Below are positions 50,695 to 58,493 of a stretch of 64,000 nt of DNA, piece after piece. A program made the translations under genes and the position numbers. The notes under the pieces were generated by a model, which saw only the letters and a list, made by a program, of their open reading frames with translations, did not search any database and had not been told where the DNA came from. The stretch is from the NCBI RefSeq assembly GCF_900099825.1, contig NZ_LT629693.1, forward strand, positions 4,165,001 to 4,229,000, written 5' to 3'. The first letter of the stretch is position 1, and the number at the start of each line of letters is the position of its first letter. This DNA is from Bradyrhizobium ottawaense (GTDB lineage Bacteria > Pseudomonadota > Alphaproteobacteria > Rhizobiales > Xanthobacteraceae).

Positions 50695-52863
50695 TTGCCT
50701 GTTTCCGTCGACAACTTCGAATTCCAGCGCAGCGGATTCTGGCGCCGCGCCTTCGCGCTTATGATCGACGGCATCATCGTCACCCTGCTGGTGCAATGTC
50801 TGGCGATGGCGCTGTTCCCGCTCACCGGCGGGCGGGTGCAGTTCGCCAACGGCTTCAACCTGATGTACTGCGACAAGCTCGACGCGGTGCCGGCGGGCGT
50901 CAACGTTCCCGCCGATTTCGGCGCCACCGACATCACCGATTGCCGGCAGGGACCGGTGCCGGGACTGCCGTCGTCGCGGATGTTGCGGGTCAACCGGTTC
51001 ACCCAGAACGGCGCGGTGACAACGACGGTCACGATCGGACGATTTCTCGACGCCGATGGCAGACTGATCGCGCCGCTGACGCTCGACAGCATGGTGCTGC
51101 CTTTGCTGTTGCTGCTGCGCTTCCTGTTCGACCGCGGCCGGGGCACGCCGGGCCGCCGGATCTGCCGCATCCGTCTCGGCGTCGCTGCCGATGGACAGAT
51201 TCCGCCGCCGGCCGCGGTAGTGACCCGCCGCTACGCCGCGCTGGCCGCGACGCTGGCGCCGATCCTGCTCTGGGCGATGCTGTACGACTGGCTGATCGGC
51301 GCGAAGGCGACGGGTTCGGGCTGGCCGCTGCTGGTCACCATCGTGCTTGCCATTCCGGCGTTGATCACGCTGCTCGAGGCGCTGCATGCGGCGGCGTTCG
51401 GCAGCGATGCCTGGTACGATCGCCTGGCCGGCACGCGCATGCTGCGTGTCACGAAGAGCGGAGAGGCGATCGCCGTTCCCGTCCTGATCTCCGAGCCCGC
51501 CGCAGTCGTGGCCGCCGCGTCGTCTGAGCACGACACGCCGGCCGCGGCTGAACCGGACTGGTCGCAACCTCTCGTCCCCGAGCAGGCGGTGGCGGACGCG
51601 CTCGGCGTCGACCGCGCGCCGCTTGGCGTCGACCGCGCGCCGCTTGGCGTCGCGTACACGCCGCTGGCATTGCCGCCGCCTTTGCCGCCTCCCTCATCGA
51701 ACAACTATTTCGCGCGGCACTGGCGCGGCGAGCTGTCGCTGCCAAAATCCTACTGGATCAACGGCATCGTGTTCGGCTTCATCGTCGGCATCGCGGTCGC
51801 GGCCCTCGGCTTTGCCGTCAACAGCCGCAGCGAAGCCCAGCCCGTGCTGTGGTTGGTCACGCTGATCGCAACCTGGGTGATCGTGGCCTTGTTCACGATG
51901 TGGCAAGCGGTCGGCGTCTGGCGTTCGGCGACCAACTACAAGGCTGGCGGCAAGCATTTCTGGGGCGGCCTCGCCAAGACCGTCACCGTGCTCGGCGTGC
52001 TCAACCTCGCCTATAACTGCCTGTTCGTCGGCACCGCACAGCTCGCGGATATTTATGAAATCATCGACGGTGACGCCCGCGTCGGCGCGCACCAGTTCAA
52101 GGTGCTGGCGAACGGCCAAGTGCTGGAATTTTCCGGCGGCATCACTTTTGGCGTCGCCAACGAACTCAACGGCTTCCTCGCCGCGATGGAGAACCTGCGC
52201 ACCGTGCGGCTCAATTCGATGGGCGGCCGCATCCTCGAGGCGCAGCGGATGTCGGACCTGATCCGCGCCAAGGGGCTCGCGACCTCTGTCGCGCAGAATT
52301 GCATGTCGGCCTGCACCATCGTGTTCCTCGGCGGCAAGGAGCGCGTGGTGCTGCCGGCCGCGCGCATCGGTTTCCACCAGCCGGCGTTTCGCGGCATGAC
52401 GGCGGCGTCGCGCCGCGCCGCGATTTCGACCGAAATCGGGCGGCTGCAGGGCTTCGGCCTCAGCCGGGATTTCGCCGAGCGCGCCAACACCGCAACCCCG
52501 AGCGGCATGTGGTTTCCCGACAAGGACGAACTGGTGCGCGAGAAGGTCGTCACCCGCGTGATGCAGCCACAGCCGGCGGCGGCGAAGCCGGCGCCGAATT
52601 CAACGCCGCCATCGCCGAGCGCGAACGCCGCATCGCCAGCGGCGGCTCCCGTGGCCGGCACACCGCAGGCGATGCCGGGCGTTGCAGCCCGCGCCGCCGC
52701 CGAAGAGGGCCGCGCCACGATTCCCGCCGACGTCATCAAGCGCCTGTCCGGCGAGATGTCGCGTTTGGGGATGAAGAAGGTGCAGCCTGTGGCGCCTGCG
52801 CCCGAGGCGGCGCCGGCGAATGCCGCGCCGGCCGACGCGGCGCCGGTGGCGGCGCAGAAGTAG
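50695..52863 (+). CDS. RDD membrane domain fused to a ClpP-like serine protease domain
   Basis: The 722-residue protein has an N-terminal RDD domain (SGFWRRAFALMIDGIIVTLL near residue 12, GRGTPGRRICRIRLGV near 148), a linker, two more helices near 357-376 and 383-401, then a ClpP/crotonase-like domain near 455-640. The latter keeps LNSMGG (oxyanion hole), NCMSACTIVFLGG with Ser538, and GFHQPAF with His561. The tail is Ala/Pro-rich. The linker has three 21-bp tandem units (51601-51663) coding LGVDRAP, LGVDRAP, LGVAYTP. It is probably a membrane-bound protease. The start is TTG at 50695, so the exact N-terminus is uncertain. Confidence 0.85.
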   Translation: MPVSVDNFEFQRSGFWRRAFALMIDGIIVTLLVQCLAMALFPLTGGRVQFANGFNLMYCDKLDAVPAGVNVPADFGATDITDCRQGPVPGLPSSRMLRVNRFTQNGAVTTTVTIGRFLDADGRLIAPLTLDSMVLPLLLLLRFLFDRGRGTPGRRICRIRLGVAADGQIPPPAAVVTRRYAALAATLAPILLWAMLYDWLIGAKATGSGWPLLVTIVLAIPALITLLEALHAAAFGSDAWYDRLAGTRMLRVTKSGEAIAVPVLISEPAAVVAAASSEHDTPAAAEPDWSQPLVPEQAVADALGVDRAPLGVDRAPLGVAYTPLALPPPLPPPSSNNYFARHWRGELSLPKSYWINGIVFGFIVGIAVAALGFAVNSRSEAQPVLWLVTLIATWVIVALFTMWQAVGVWRSATNYKAGGKHFWGGLAKTVTVLGVLNLAYNCLFVGTAQLADIYEIIDGDARVGAHQFKVLANGQVLEFSGGITFGVANELNGFLAAMENLRTVRLNSMGGRILEAQRMSDLIRAKGLATSVAQNCMSACTIVFLGGKERVVLPAARIGFHQPAFRGMTAASRRAAISTEIGRLQGFGLSRDFAERANTATPSGMWFPDKDELVREKVVTRVMQPQPAAAKPAPNSTPPSPSANAASPAAAPVAGTPQAMPGVAARAAAEEGRATIPADVIKRLSGEMSRLGMKKVQPVAPAPEAAPANAAPADAAPVAAQK

Positions 52864-53552
52864 CGCGCCGTCATACCCCGCGCATGCGGGGGATCCAGTA
52901 CGCTGCGGCTTATCGGTTCAATCATCGGCGTCTCTGGAATACTGGGTCACCCGCCTACGCGGGTGATGACAACTGAATGTGGGTTCTCGATCTCGCGGCA
53001 TGACCTGCCCGAAGTTTTGCTGGAAACCTTGCCCTCGAAATCAGAGGGCGCAGGGAAGACCGGATGCGCGCTGCACCCGCGGTCTCGCGTGCAATAGTTG
53101 CAACAAGAACACGCACACGAGCATACAGGTTCAGCGGAGAGCCTCCGGCCTTCCCTGCGCAATCGCTTTACGGCTTATACGAGTTCGTCCTGGTGACCGG
53201 CTCTCTTGCCACCATCGTCAGCTGGGCTTTCGCTTCCGCCAACTTGACGCCAGCACCGGGGCGTCGGACCCAAACGATTTCGCCGTACGCTACAGCTCGT
53301 TCGTCTCGCGTGCTGCCGCGTCCACCGCTCCCTGCCCCTCGTTTGCGACGATGGCCAACGCCCCTTGTGTCGGCAAAAACTGGCAGAATGTGCGAACGGG
53401 CGGTTGAAGCAGAACCGCCCGTTGCTGGAACTGAGCCCGTAACGCCCCAAAGCGGCAGAGCCTGTATGAGAGCGAGGGACAGCTCCGGTGTCTTCCTCAA
53501 CCCGAACAGTTGCAAGGGCCGTTGAGCCCGTACCGAGCAAGGAAGGGAGTGG
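52864..53552. other. Repeat-rich gap before the IS110-type transposase
   Basis: The gap starts with a GTCAT...ATGAC palindrome (52870-52970). From about 53030 to 53170 it carries a sequence resembling a multi-copy Bradyrhizobium element (arms GAAATCAGAGGGCGCAGGGA and CTCCGGCCTTCCCTGCGCAA). From about 53430 it has the leader of the transposase gene. Open frames here are short and unlike known proteins. Confidence 0.55.
52870..52970. repeat. Dispersed palindromic repeat (GTCATACCCCGCG type)
   Basis: GTCATACCCCGCGCATGCGG and GGATCCAGTA near the left mirror TACTGGGTCACCCGCCTACG and CGGGTGATGAC at the right. It is the 'unspliced' long version of the intergenic palindromes seen elsewhere in the window. 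It directly follows the RDD-ClpP gene. Confidence 0.7.
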
Positions 53553-54515
53553 ATGATGGCACAAAATGGTCTCGTTGTCGTCGGCATCGATGTAGCAAAG
53601 GACAAGGTCGATGCGTGCATTCGCGAGTTGGCGCTGCGGCAGACGTATCCGAGCACTGCCCAGGGTCATCGCAAGCTGGTTGCCTGGCTTCGCAAGCACA
53701 AGGTGAACAGGGCGGTGATGGAGGCCAGCGGCGGCTATGAGCGCGATTGGGGGAAGGTGCTCCGTCTGGCCGGCATCGCCGTACGGATCGTCGACCCCAA
53801 GCGAGTCCGCAGCTTTGCGCAGTCGGCCGGACGCCTGGCCAAGAACGATACGATTGATGCAGAGATGATCGCTTGGTTCGCAGAGACGTTCAGCGAGGCG
53901 CCGGGCCAAGTGCACGATGCCGCGCGCGAAGAGCTGCAGGCGCTGGTGAAAGCTCGTCTCAATCTGGTCGATCTCAAGATACGACTGGAAGCTCAAAACG
54001 AGCATGCTGCACCAGGACAGGCTCGGAAAGCGCGGACCCGTATCTTGAAGAGCTTGCTCGAGGAAATTGCCAAGCTCGAAGTCGCGATCTCGGCCCAGGT
54101 CAGGGCCACACCTCATCTTGCCGAACGCGCCGAGATCGTCGAGAGCGTGCCAGGCTTTGCCGAAACGAGCTCAGCGAACCTCATTGCTGGAATGCCGGAG
54201 CTTGGCCAAGTGAGCGACGAGATCGCCGCGGCGTTGTTAGGCGTTGCCCCTTATGACGATGATAGCGGAAAGCGCCGCGGCGAACGCCACATCAAGGGCG
54301 GCCGCCGTTGGGTCCGAAACGCCCTCTACATGCCGTGCCTCGGCGCGGCCACACAGAACAATCCTGTCTTCAAGGCCTACTATCAACGGCTACTTGCCAA
54401 GGGGAAGGAGCCGAAGGTTGCGCTCGTCGCCTGCATGCGAAAGCTGATCATCATCCTCAACACAATGATCGCACGCCGGCAGAAATGGGATCCCAGCCGT
54501 TACGCACTGAATTGA
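53553..54515 (+). CDS. IS110-family transposase (element ends not resolved)
   Basis: The 320-residue protein has the DEDD nuclease domain (VVVGIDVAKDKVDACIREL at the start; AKNDTIDAEMIAWFAE near residue 98) and the transposase_20 domain (IVESVPGFAETSSANLIAGMPELG near residue 194; LGVAPYDDDSGKRRGERHIKGGRRWVRNALY with the catalytic Ser region). IS110 elements move through a bridge RNA encoded in a flanking non-coding end and make no terminal inverted repeats, which is why I cannot place the ends. The long leader at about 53430-53552 or the 54516-54690 tail could hold it. Confidence 0.9.
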   Translation: MMAQNGLVVVGIDVAKDKVDACIRELALRQTYPSTAQGHRKLVAWLRKHKVNRAVMEASGGYERDWGKVLRLAGIAVRIVDPKRVRSFAQSAGRLAKNDTIDAEMIAWFAETFSEAPGQVHDAAREELQALVKARLNLVDLKIRLEAQNEHAAPGQARKARTRILKSLLEEIAKLEVAISAQVRATPHLAERAEIVESVPGFAETSSANLIAGMPELGQVSDEIAAALLGVAPYDDDSGKRRGERHIKGGRRWVRNALYMPCLGAATQNNPVFKAYYQRLLAKGKEPKVALVACMRKLIIILNTMIARRQKWDPSRYALN

Positions 54516-54951
54516 GCGAGCGCACTTCACCGCGCTCGGTCCTCGACCGAGCGCATGCCTAGCCAACAGACCGGGGAGCGGACGGCGTCAAGGCCGTAAG
54601 CCGCCGAAGGCGGGGGCGCGCCTCGCGCCAGCCTTGAGGCCAGCCGATCACCGGTCTACTTCAGCACAGTTGCTCTGGTGGGACAGGATGGCGGGAGTTA
54701 AACTTCTGATTTGCCCGAAGCTGCAACGGAAATATTTCTGCGCGAAGGGCTGGACAGACTTTTGGTGATTTGCCCGTCGTGCCAATTTGTCGCAGTACCT
54801 CGCCCCGCTTGCGGGGAGAGGTCGGCGCGTAGCGCCGGGTGAGGGGGACTCACCGCGAGTCCCACCCGTGGAGACAGCCCCTTACCCCAACCCTCCAAGA
54901 GCGAGCTTCGCTCGTCTCGACCCCGCAGGCGGGGCGAGGGAGACGAGAGAG
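54516..54951. other. Gap between IS110 transposase and DUF2235 gene
   Basis: The first part (54516-54690) looks like the non-coding end of the IS110 element. Next come two related short segments ending in TGATTTGCCCG (about 54708-54718 and 54767-54776). From 54797 to 54950 lies a dispersed palindrome. No gene is supported. Confidence 0.5.
54797..54950. repeat. Long dispersed palindrome (CTCGCCCCGC / GCGGGGCGAG)
   Basis: Outer arms CTCGCCCCGCTTGCGGGGAG and CCCCGCAGGCGGGGCGAG flank an inner CGCGTAGCG hairpin, the mirrored CTCACCGCGAG segment, and GAGCGAGCTTCGCTCGTC. This is a common intergenic element type in Bradyrhizobium. It lies directly at the stop of the DUF2235 gene. Confidence 0.7.
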
Positions 54952-56238
54952 TCACGCTTCTTCGTCCACACCTTCCGCCGCCGCCGGCCGCACCGGCATT
55001 TTCACGGTCTCGAACTTCGCCGGAAGATTGATCGGGCGATAGTTCATGTTGGGATCGTCGCGCCGGATCACCACGGATTCGTGCACCAGCGCGCCTTCCG
55101 GAATCGGGCGCGGTTCGGCGTCGGGGATGTAGAAGCCGAAATGGGCGTGTCGATCAGGCCATTCCTTGTAGCTTGCGCTCTTCGGCAGAAATTCCAACAG
55201 CCACCACGCGCCGTGCAGCGACTGGTGCAGCATCGCCTCCGGGTTCGGTGCGACATAGGAGAACGGGCTGCCCTTGCGCTGAATGCCCCAGGCGAGCTGG
55301 TTGACGGTCGAGGTGTTGACCTTGAGCCCGGCCGCGACCGCTTCGTCGATCATCCACAGCAGCGGATATTTCGACAGCCCCGATTCGGTTTCCGGATAGC
55401 CGCCGCCGATATCGGAATGCACGCCGGCGAACCACACCTGCCGGATATCCTGCGGCTCGGAATGGACGTCGTTGAACCGGTTGTGCCTGTAGACCTGCGG
55501 GTCGTCCCATTTCTTCAGGCGGAACATGCAGCGCCGCTCGTCGATCGAGATCGCCTGCCGGAACGTCTGCACGCTCGGATTCTGCAAGGTGTAGGCGAGC
55601 TCTTCCAGGCTCGGCCAGTACAGCCGGTCGGGCCGCGGCACGATCACGCTCGCGACCGTGTCCCAGACGCCGACGAAACGGATCAGCGGCCATGACGTCG
55701 AGGTGATGCGCGCGAACTGCGCGGCCTGGTCGTCCTTCGAGGCCGCCAGCGGCCCGTCGGCGTCGCCGGCATCGGTGAGCTGCTTCAGCTCGAAGCCGAG
55801 CCCGTGCTGGCCGTCCGAGGAAAACTGCTTGTAGGCGGTGAGGCCGCTGCCTGCGAGATTGGCCTGCTCCGGCGCGATCAGCCCGACCTTGTGGATCAGC
55901 CCCGCCAGCACCCGCACGGTGTAGGCGCCGCGCGAAAAGCCGAACAGGTAGATCTGGTCGCCGGGCTCGTAATGCCGGACCAGGAACAGGTAGGCCTGCA
56001 GCACCTTGTCATCGAGGCCATAGCCGGTGGCGAGGCCAAGGATGGCGGTGAAATCCTGCGCCAGCTTGCGCCACGGATTCGGCCGCGCCAGCGTGCCGAC
56101 GCCGGGATCGTAAAACACCATCTGCCGCGGACTGGTTCTGTCGGTCTTGCGCAGGCAGCGATAGAACTTGAGGACGTTGGAAATGTTCTCAGAGATCTCG
56201 TTGCCGGTGCCGTCGCAGAGGATGATGATGTTTTTCAT
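54952..56238 (-). CDS. DUF2235 alpha/beta-hydrolase (Tle1-like fold)
   Basis: The 428-residue protein starts MKNIIILCDGTGNEISENISNVLKFYRCL and has the nucleophile elbow FGFSRGAYTVRVLAGLIHKVG near residue 102, then WDTVASVIVP and WFAGVHSDIGGGYPE, the family signature. DUF2235 includes the phospholipase effector Tle1 of type VI secretion and stand-alone hydrolases. No secretion genes are near, so a stand-alone hydrolase is more likely. GC is as in the core, unlike the island that begins about 100 bases upstream. Confidence 0.88.
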   Translation of the reverse strand: MKNIIILCDGTGNEISENISNVLKFYRCLRKTDRTSPRQMVFYDPGVGTLARPNPWRKLAQDFTAILGLATGYGLDDKVLQAYLFLVRHYEPGDQIYLFGFSRGAYTVRVLAGLIHKVGLIAPEQANLAGSGLTAYKQFSSDGQHGLGFELKQLTDAGDADGPLAASKDDQAAQFARITSTSWPLIRFVGVWDTVASVIVPRPDRLYWPSLEELAYTLQNPSVQTFRQAISIDERRCMFRLKKWDDPQVYRHNRFNDVHSEPQDIRQVWFAGVHSDIGGGYPETESGLSKYPLLWMIDEAVAAGLKVNTSTVNQLAWGIQRKGSPFSYVAPNPEAMLHQSLHGAWWLLEFLPKSASYKEWPDRHAHFGFYIPDAEPRPIPEGALVHESVVIRRDDPNMNYRPINLPAKFETVKMPVRPAAAEGVDEEA

Positions 56239-56335
56239 GGCGGCCTCGCGTAGGGCAGGGTGATGCTACCTTGGCGAGTATAACACAGATCAGAAACCTT
56301 GCGAGGTTGGAAGTGGTTATCGCTAAAGTGGTGTT

Positions 56336-56983
56336 CTAACCGACATGCGTTATTTGGTTTGCACTTGTTCGCTCCTGGAAGCGCCACAAAACTATGTCCG
56401 CAACGCTCATACTGTCGCCAGTAACTTTCGATATAGCCGTGCACATTTCGTCTACGCTGTAGTAACCGAATTGCCCGGCTAGTCGTACCAAGTGTCGATC
56501 AGGCTTTGCAGCGTCAATGCCCAAGTTCTTTGCGAGATGGCGGGCGGTGATCGAGCCAATAAATGGCAATGTAACGGCAACCCCAAAGAAATCTTCGATT
56601 AGGCTACGCTTTAGTTGTTCAAACCCTACGCGATGGACAATTCCTGCCATATCTGAAATTGCCCGCAATTTTCGTTTGTTACCGAAGGCGGACGAAGCCG
56701 CGCTAATACAAACGTCAGCGAGTTCATGAATCTCTTGCGCGGACTGCCAGTCGCAATAGCAGAGGGATATAAAATCGAAGTGTTTTCTAACTACCGCTTC
56801 TCGAAATCCAGAGTTCAATACGACCCACGCGTGTTCGCGAAGGATGTCAGACTCTGAAAAATTTGGTTGACGTAGGTTGGCTTGCCAGCGGAGTTCCTCC
56901 GCGAACATCGATCGCTCGACCCACGATTTCGCGGATTGATAAAATTCAAGTAGGCCTGAGCTGATTTGGGGAGCTGACATCAT
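56336..56983 (-). CDS. OGG-like helix-hairpin-helix DNA glycosylase, type IV CBASS ancillary protein
   Basis: The 215-residue protein has an HhH-GPD-like fold: HhH motif TLPFIGSITARHLAKNLG (residues 138-155) followed by the conserved KPDRHLVRLAG with Asp162. At the place where EndoIII and OGG have the catalytic Lys there is Ile145, so AP-lyase chemistry seems lost. Such genes are among the ancillary genes listed for type IV CBASS. The start overlaps the SLATT gene stop (ATGA). It is the last gene of the operon and may act on modified bases in phage or host nucleic acid; that is inference. Confidence 0.75.
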   Translation of the reverse strand: MMSAPQISSGLLEFYQSAKSWVERSMFAEELRWQANLRQPNFSESDILREHAWVVLNSGFREAVVRKHFDFISLCYCDWQSAQEIHELADVCISAASSAFGNKRKLRAISDMAGIVHRVGFEQLKRSLIEDFFGVAVTLPFIGSITARHLAKNLGIDAAKPDRHLVRLAGQFGYYSVDEMCTAISKVTGDSMSVADIVLWRFQERTSANQITHVG

Positions 56984-57558
56984 TTGTAGTTATCGCGTAG
57001 AAGAAGTTTAAGCTTTATTAACCATAAGCTTGATCCGGGCTTTTCGTCTAATATTCTGCTAATTGCTACCTTAAGTTTGTGGCGCCGCTTGAGCTTCAAA
57101 AAGTCCTTCTCGGGGACGCCAGCGCCCACATCGCTCGCCATATCGTACCGATCTGCGAGACGTTGGAAGTCACGATCCGAAACTTTCCCCAAGTTAGCGA
57201 GCAGATAGCCGGCTTCACGCTTAACTTCCGAGTACATCGTGAAACTTCGCTTGTGAGCCTCGCTTCGGCCGCGCCAGTCAGCTTTGAATTGGATAAGCGC
57301 TAGTCCGAACGTAATGCTTCCGAGTATCCCTATCCAAAGCTGGGCGTCCAAGTGTGGCGGCGTGAGCCATGGAGTCAGTCGCGGATCAACAAAGCCCATC
57401 GATGCCGTCCATGCCGAGAGTAGAAGCACCACAATATCAATCGCAGACTGCCGAGAAGCGAAGCGATCACGCAAAGCCGCATGGGCCGTGCAAAGTTGGT
57501 CAGCAACGCGCCGAATGCGCTCTATCTCGCTGCTCCGCGCGTTTTCCGTTTCAGTCAT
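56980..57558 (-). CDS. SLATT-domain two-TM protein, likely CBASS effector
   Basis: The 192-residue protein has a short N-terminal coil, two transmembrane helices (residues 39-56 and 74-91) and a helical C-terminal part (RSFTMYSEVKREAGYLLANLGKVSDRDFQRLADRYDMASDVG). This is the SLATT (SMODS and SLOG-associating 2TM) layout. SLATT proteins are predicted pore-forming effectors activated by nucleotide signals. It overlaps the CD-NTase gene by eight bases and the OGG-like gene by four, so it is the natural effector of this system. Confidence 0.8.
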   Translation of the reverse strand: MTETENARSSEIERIRRVADQLCTAHAALRDRFASRQSAIDIVVLLLSAWTASMGFVDPRLTPWLTPPHLDAQLWIGILGSITFGLALIQFKADWRGRSEAHKRSFTMYSEVKREAGYLLANLGKVSDRDFQRLADRYDMASDVGAGVPEKDFLKLKRRHKLKVAISRILDEKPGSSLWLIKLKLLLRDNYK

Positions 57559-58492
57559 CGGTCAGCCCGAAGATAGCTTTCCATTGATCGCCAGACATGT
57601 GGGCACTAGCATTCCTCATCCGCTTCGCAATTCGCCCAAGAACGTGACTCGCCGCGGCTCTTTGAGCACTGTCCGCATCACCAAGGTAGGCATCGACGTG
57701 CACCGATTGTCCCGAACTATCTCGGATCGGTCGCAAAACAAGATCGCGAGACTTTTCAAAGAAAACGGGCAACATTCCTGTCGTCACTTTTGGCCCAGAG
57801 TAATCTTTGAAGGCAGCGATAGCTAAACTCTCGACATGATAGCCAGAAAGTCTCTGCTTTTCTGGCAAGGTACCAATGATGGCCTTCGCGAGCTTAATCG
57901 TCGGAATCAACTTGCCATTACATTCTTCATTGCGAGCGGAGAGGGCTTTCTGGAATGCACTCGGAGATATATGCGACCAGCCGTCTCGCAGGAACGAGGG
58001 CACTTTCAGTCCATCCTTGGATCGAAATGCCGGCAGTAACTGGATTTGCATTCCATCACTGTACTGCACGGTAACAGCAAGTCGGCCTGCTCCAACGGAA
58101 GCTGAGGTCGGAGCAGCGGCACGTACGATGTCTGCGACCTTGGCGAGAGCAGTTGACGGCTTCTCTGCCGCAAGGTCCGAATCGTTCAAGATCAAAAGCG
58201 AATCGATGTCGCTAAGACCATCGACGTAAGTGTGCTTCGCCACCGATCCACCAAAAAGCAAATCTGTTGAGGTCTCGAGAGAATCGTTAATTTCTCCTTT
58301 GATGTCGTCTAAGCGCTCTTGAACAAGGCTGATGTCTCGACTATTTGCGGCTGAAAGTAGTTCGCTAAGCAGTGAGTTCAACTCCGTCTCAAAAACCTTG
58401 ACAGCAGTATCGTCTTCGGCTTGCCGGACTTGTTTTGCGAGTTGCTCTGGGGACCTGTTCACAAAGGGTCCGCCTCCGCCGCCTCCGCCCAT
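57551..58492 (-). CDS. CD-NTase (SMODS nucleotidyltransferase) of type IV CBASS, with Gly7 N-terminus
   Basis: The 313-residue enzyme should make a cyclic oligonucleotide on phage infection. It has the nucleotidyltransferase signature LFGGSVAKHTYVDGLSDIDSLLIL (Gly81-Ser83, Asp95, Asp97). The third acidic residue, expected on the strand DGMQIQLLPAF near residues 146-155, appears as Gln, which is odd. Residues 2-8 are seven glycines. Published work on type IV CBASS reports that QueC-like and TGT-like partners attach a deazaguanine to the CD-NTase N-terminus, and this N-terminus fits that. The ATG lies one base after the TGT-like gene stop and the C-terminal end overlaps SLATT. Confidence 0.88.
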   Translation of the reverse strand: MGGGGGGGPFVNRSPEQLAKQVRQAEDDTAVKVFETELNSLLSELLSAANSRDISLVQERLDDIKGEINDSLETSTDLLFGGSVAKHTYVDGLSDIDSLLILNDSDLAAEKPSTALAKVADIVRAAAPTSASVGAGRLAVTVQYSDGMQIQLLPAFRSKDGLKVPSFLRDGWSHISPSAFQKALSARNEECNGKLIPTIKLAKAIIGTLPEKQRLSGYHVESLAIAAFKDYSGPKVTTGMLPVFFEKSRDLVLRPIRDSSGQSVHVDAYLGDADSAQRAAASHVLGRIAKRMRNASAHMSGDQWKAIFGLTDD

Positions 58493-58493
58493 C

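Noticed and set aside
48511..51567. Large N-terminal extension (over 1000 codons) of the DUF2336 frame
   Set aside because: Everything upstream of 48510 is antisense to the monooxygenase and RDD-protease genes, and DUF2336 similarity begins at 48510.
54952..56238. DUF2235 hydrolase as part of the CBASS operon
   Set aside because: It is on the same strand, but about 100 bases separate it from the OGG-like gene, the GC content jumps, and known type IV systems do not include it. A phospholipase effector role cannot be fully excluded.
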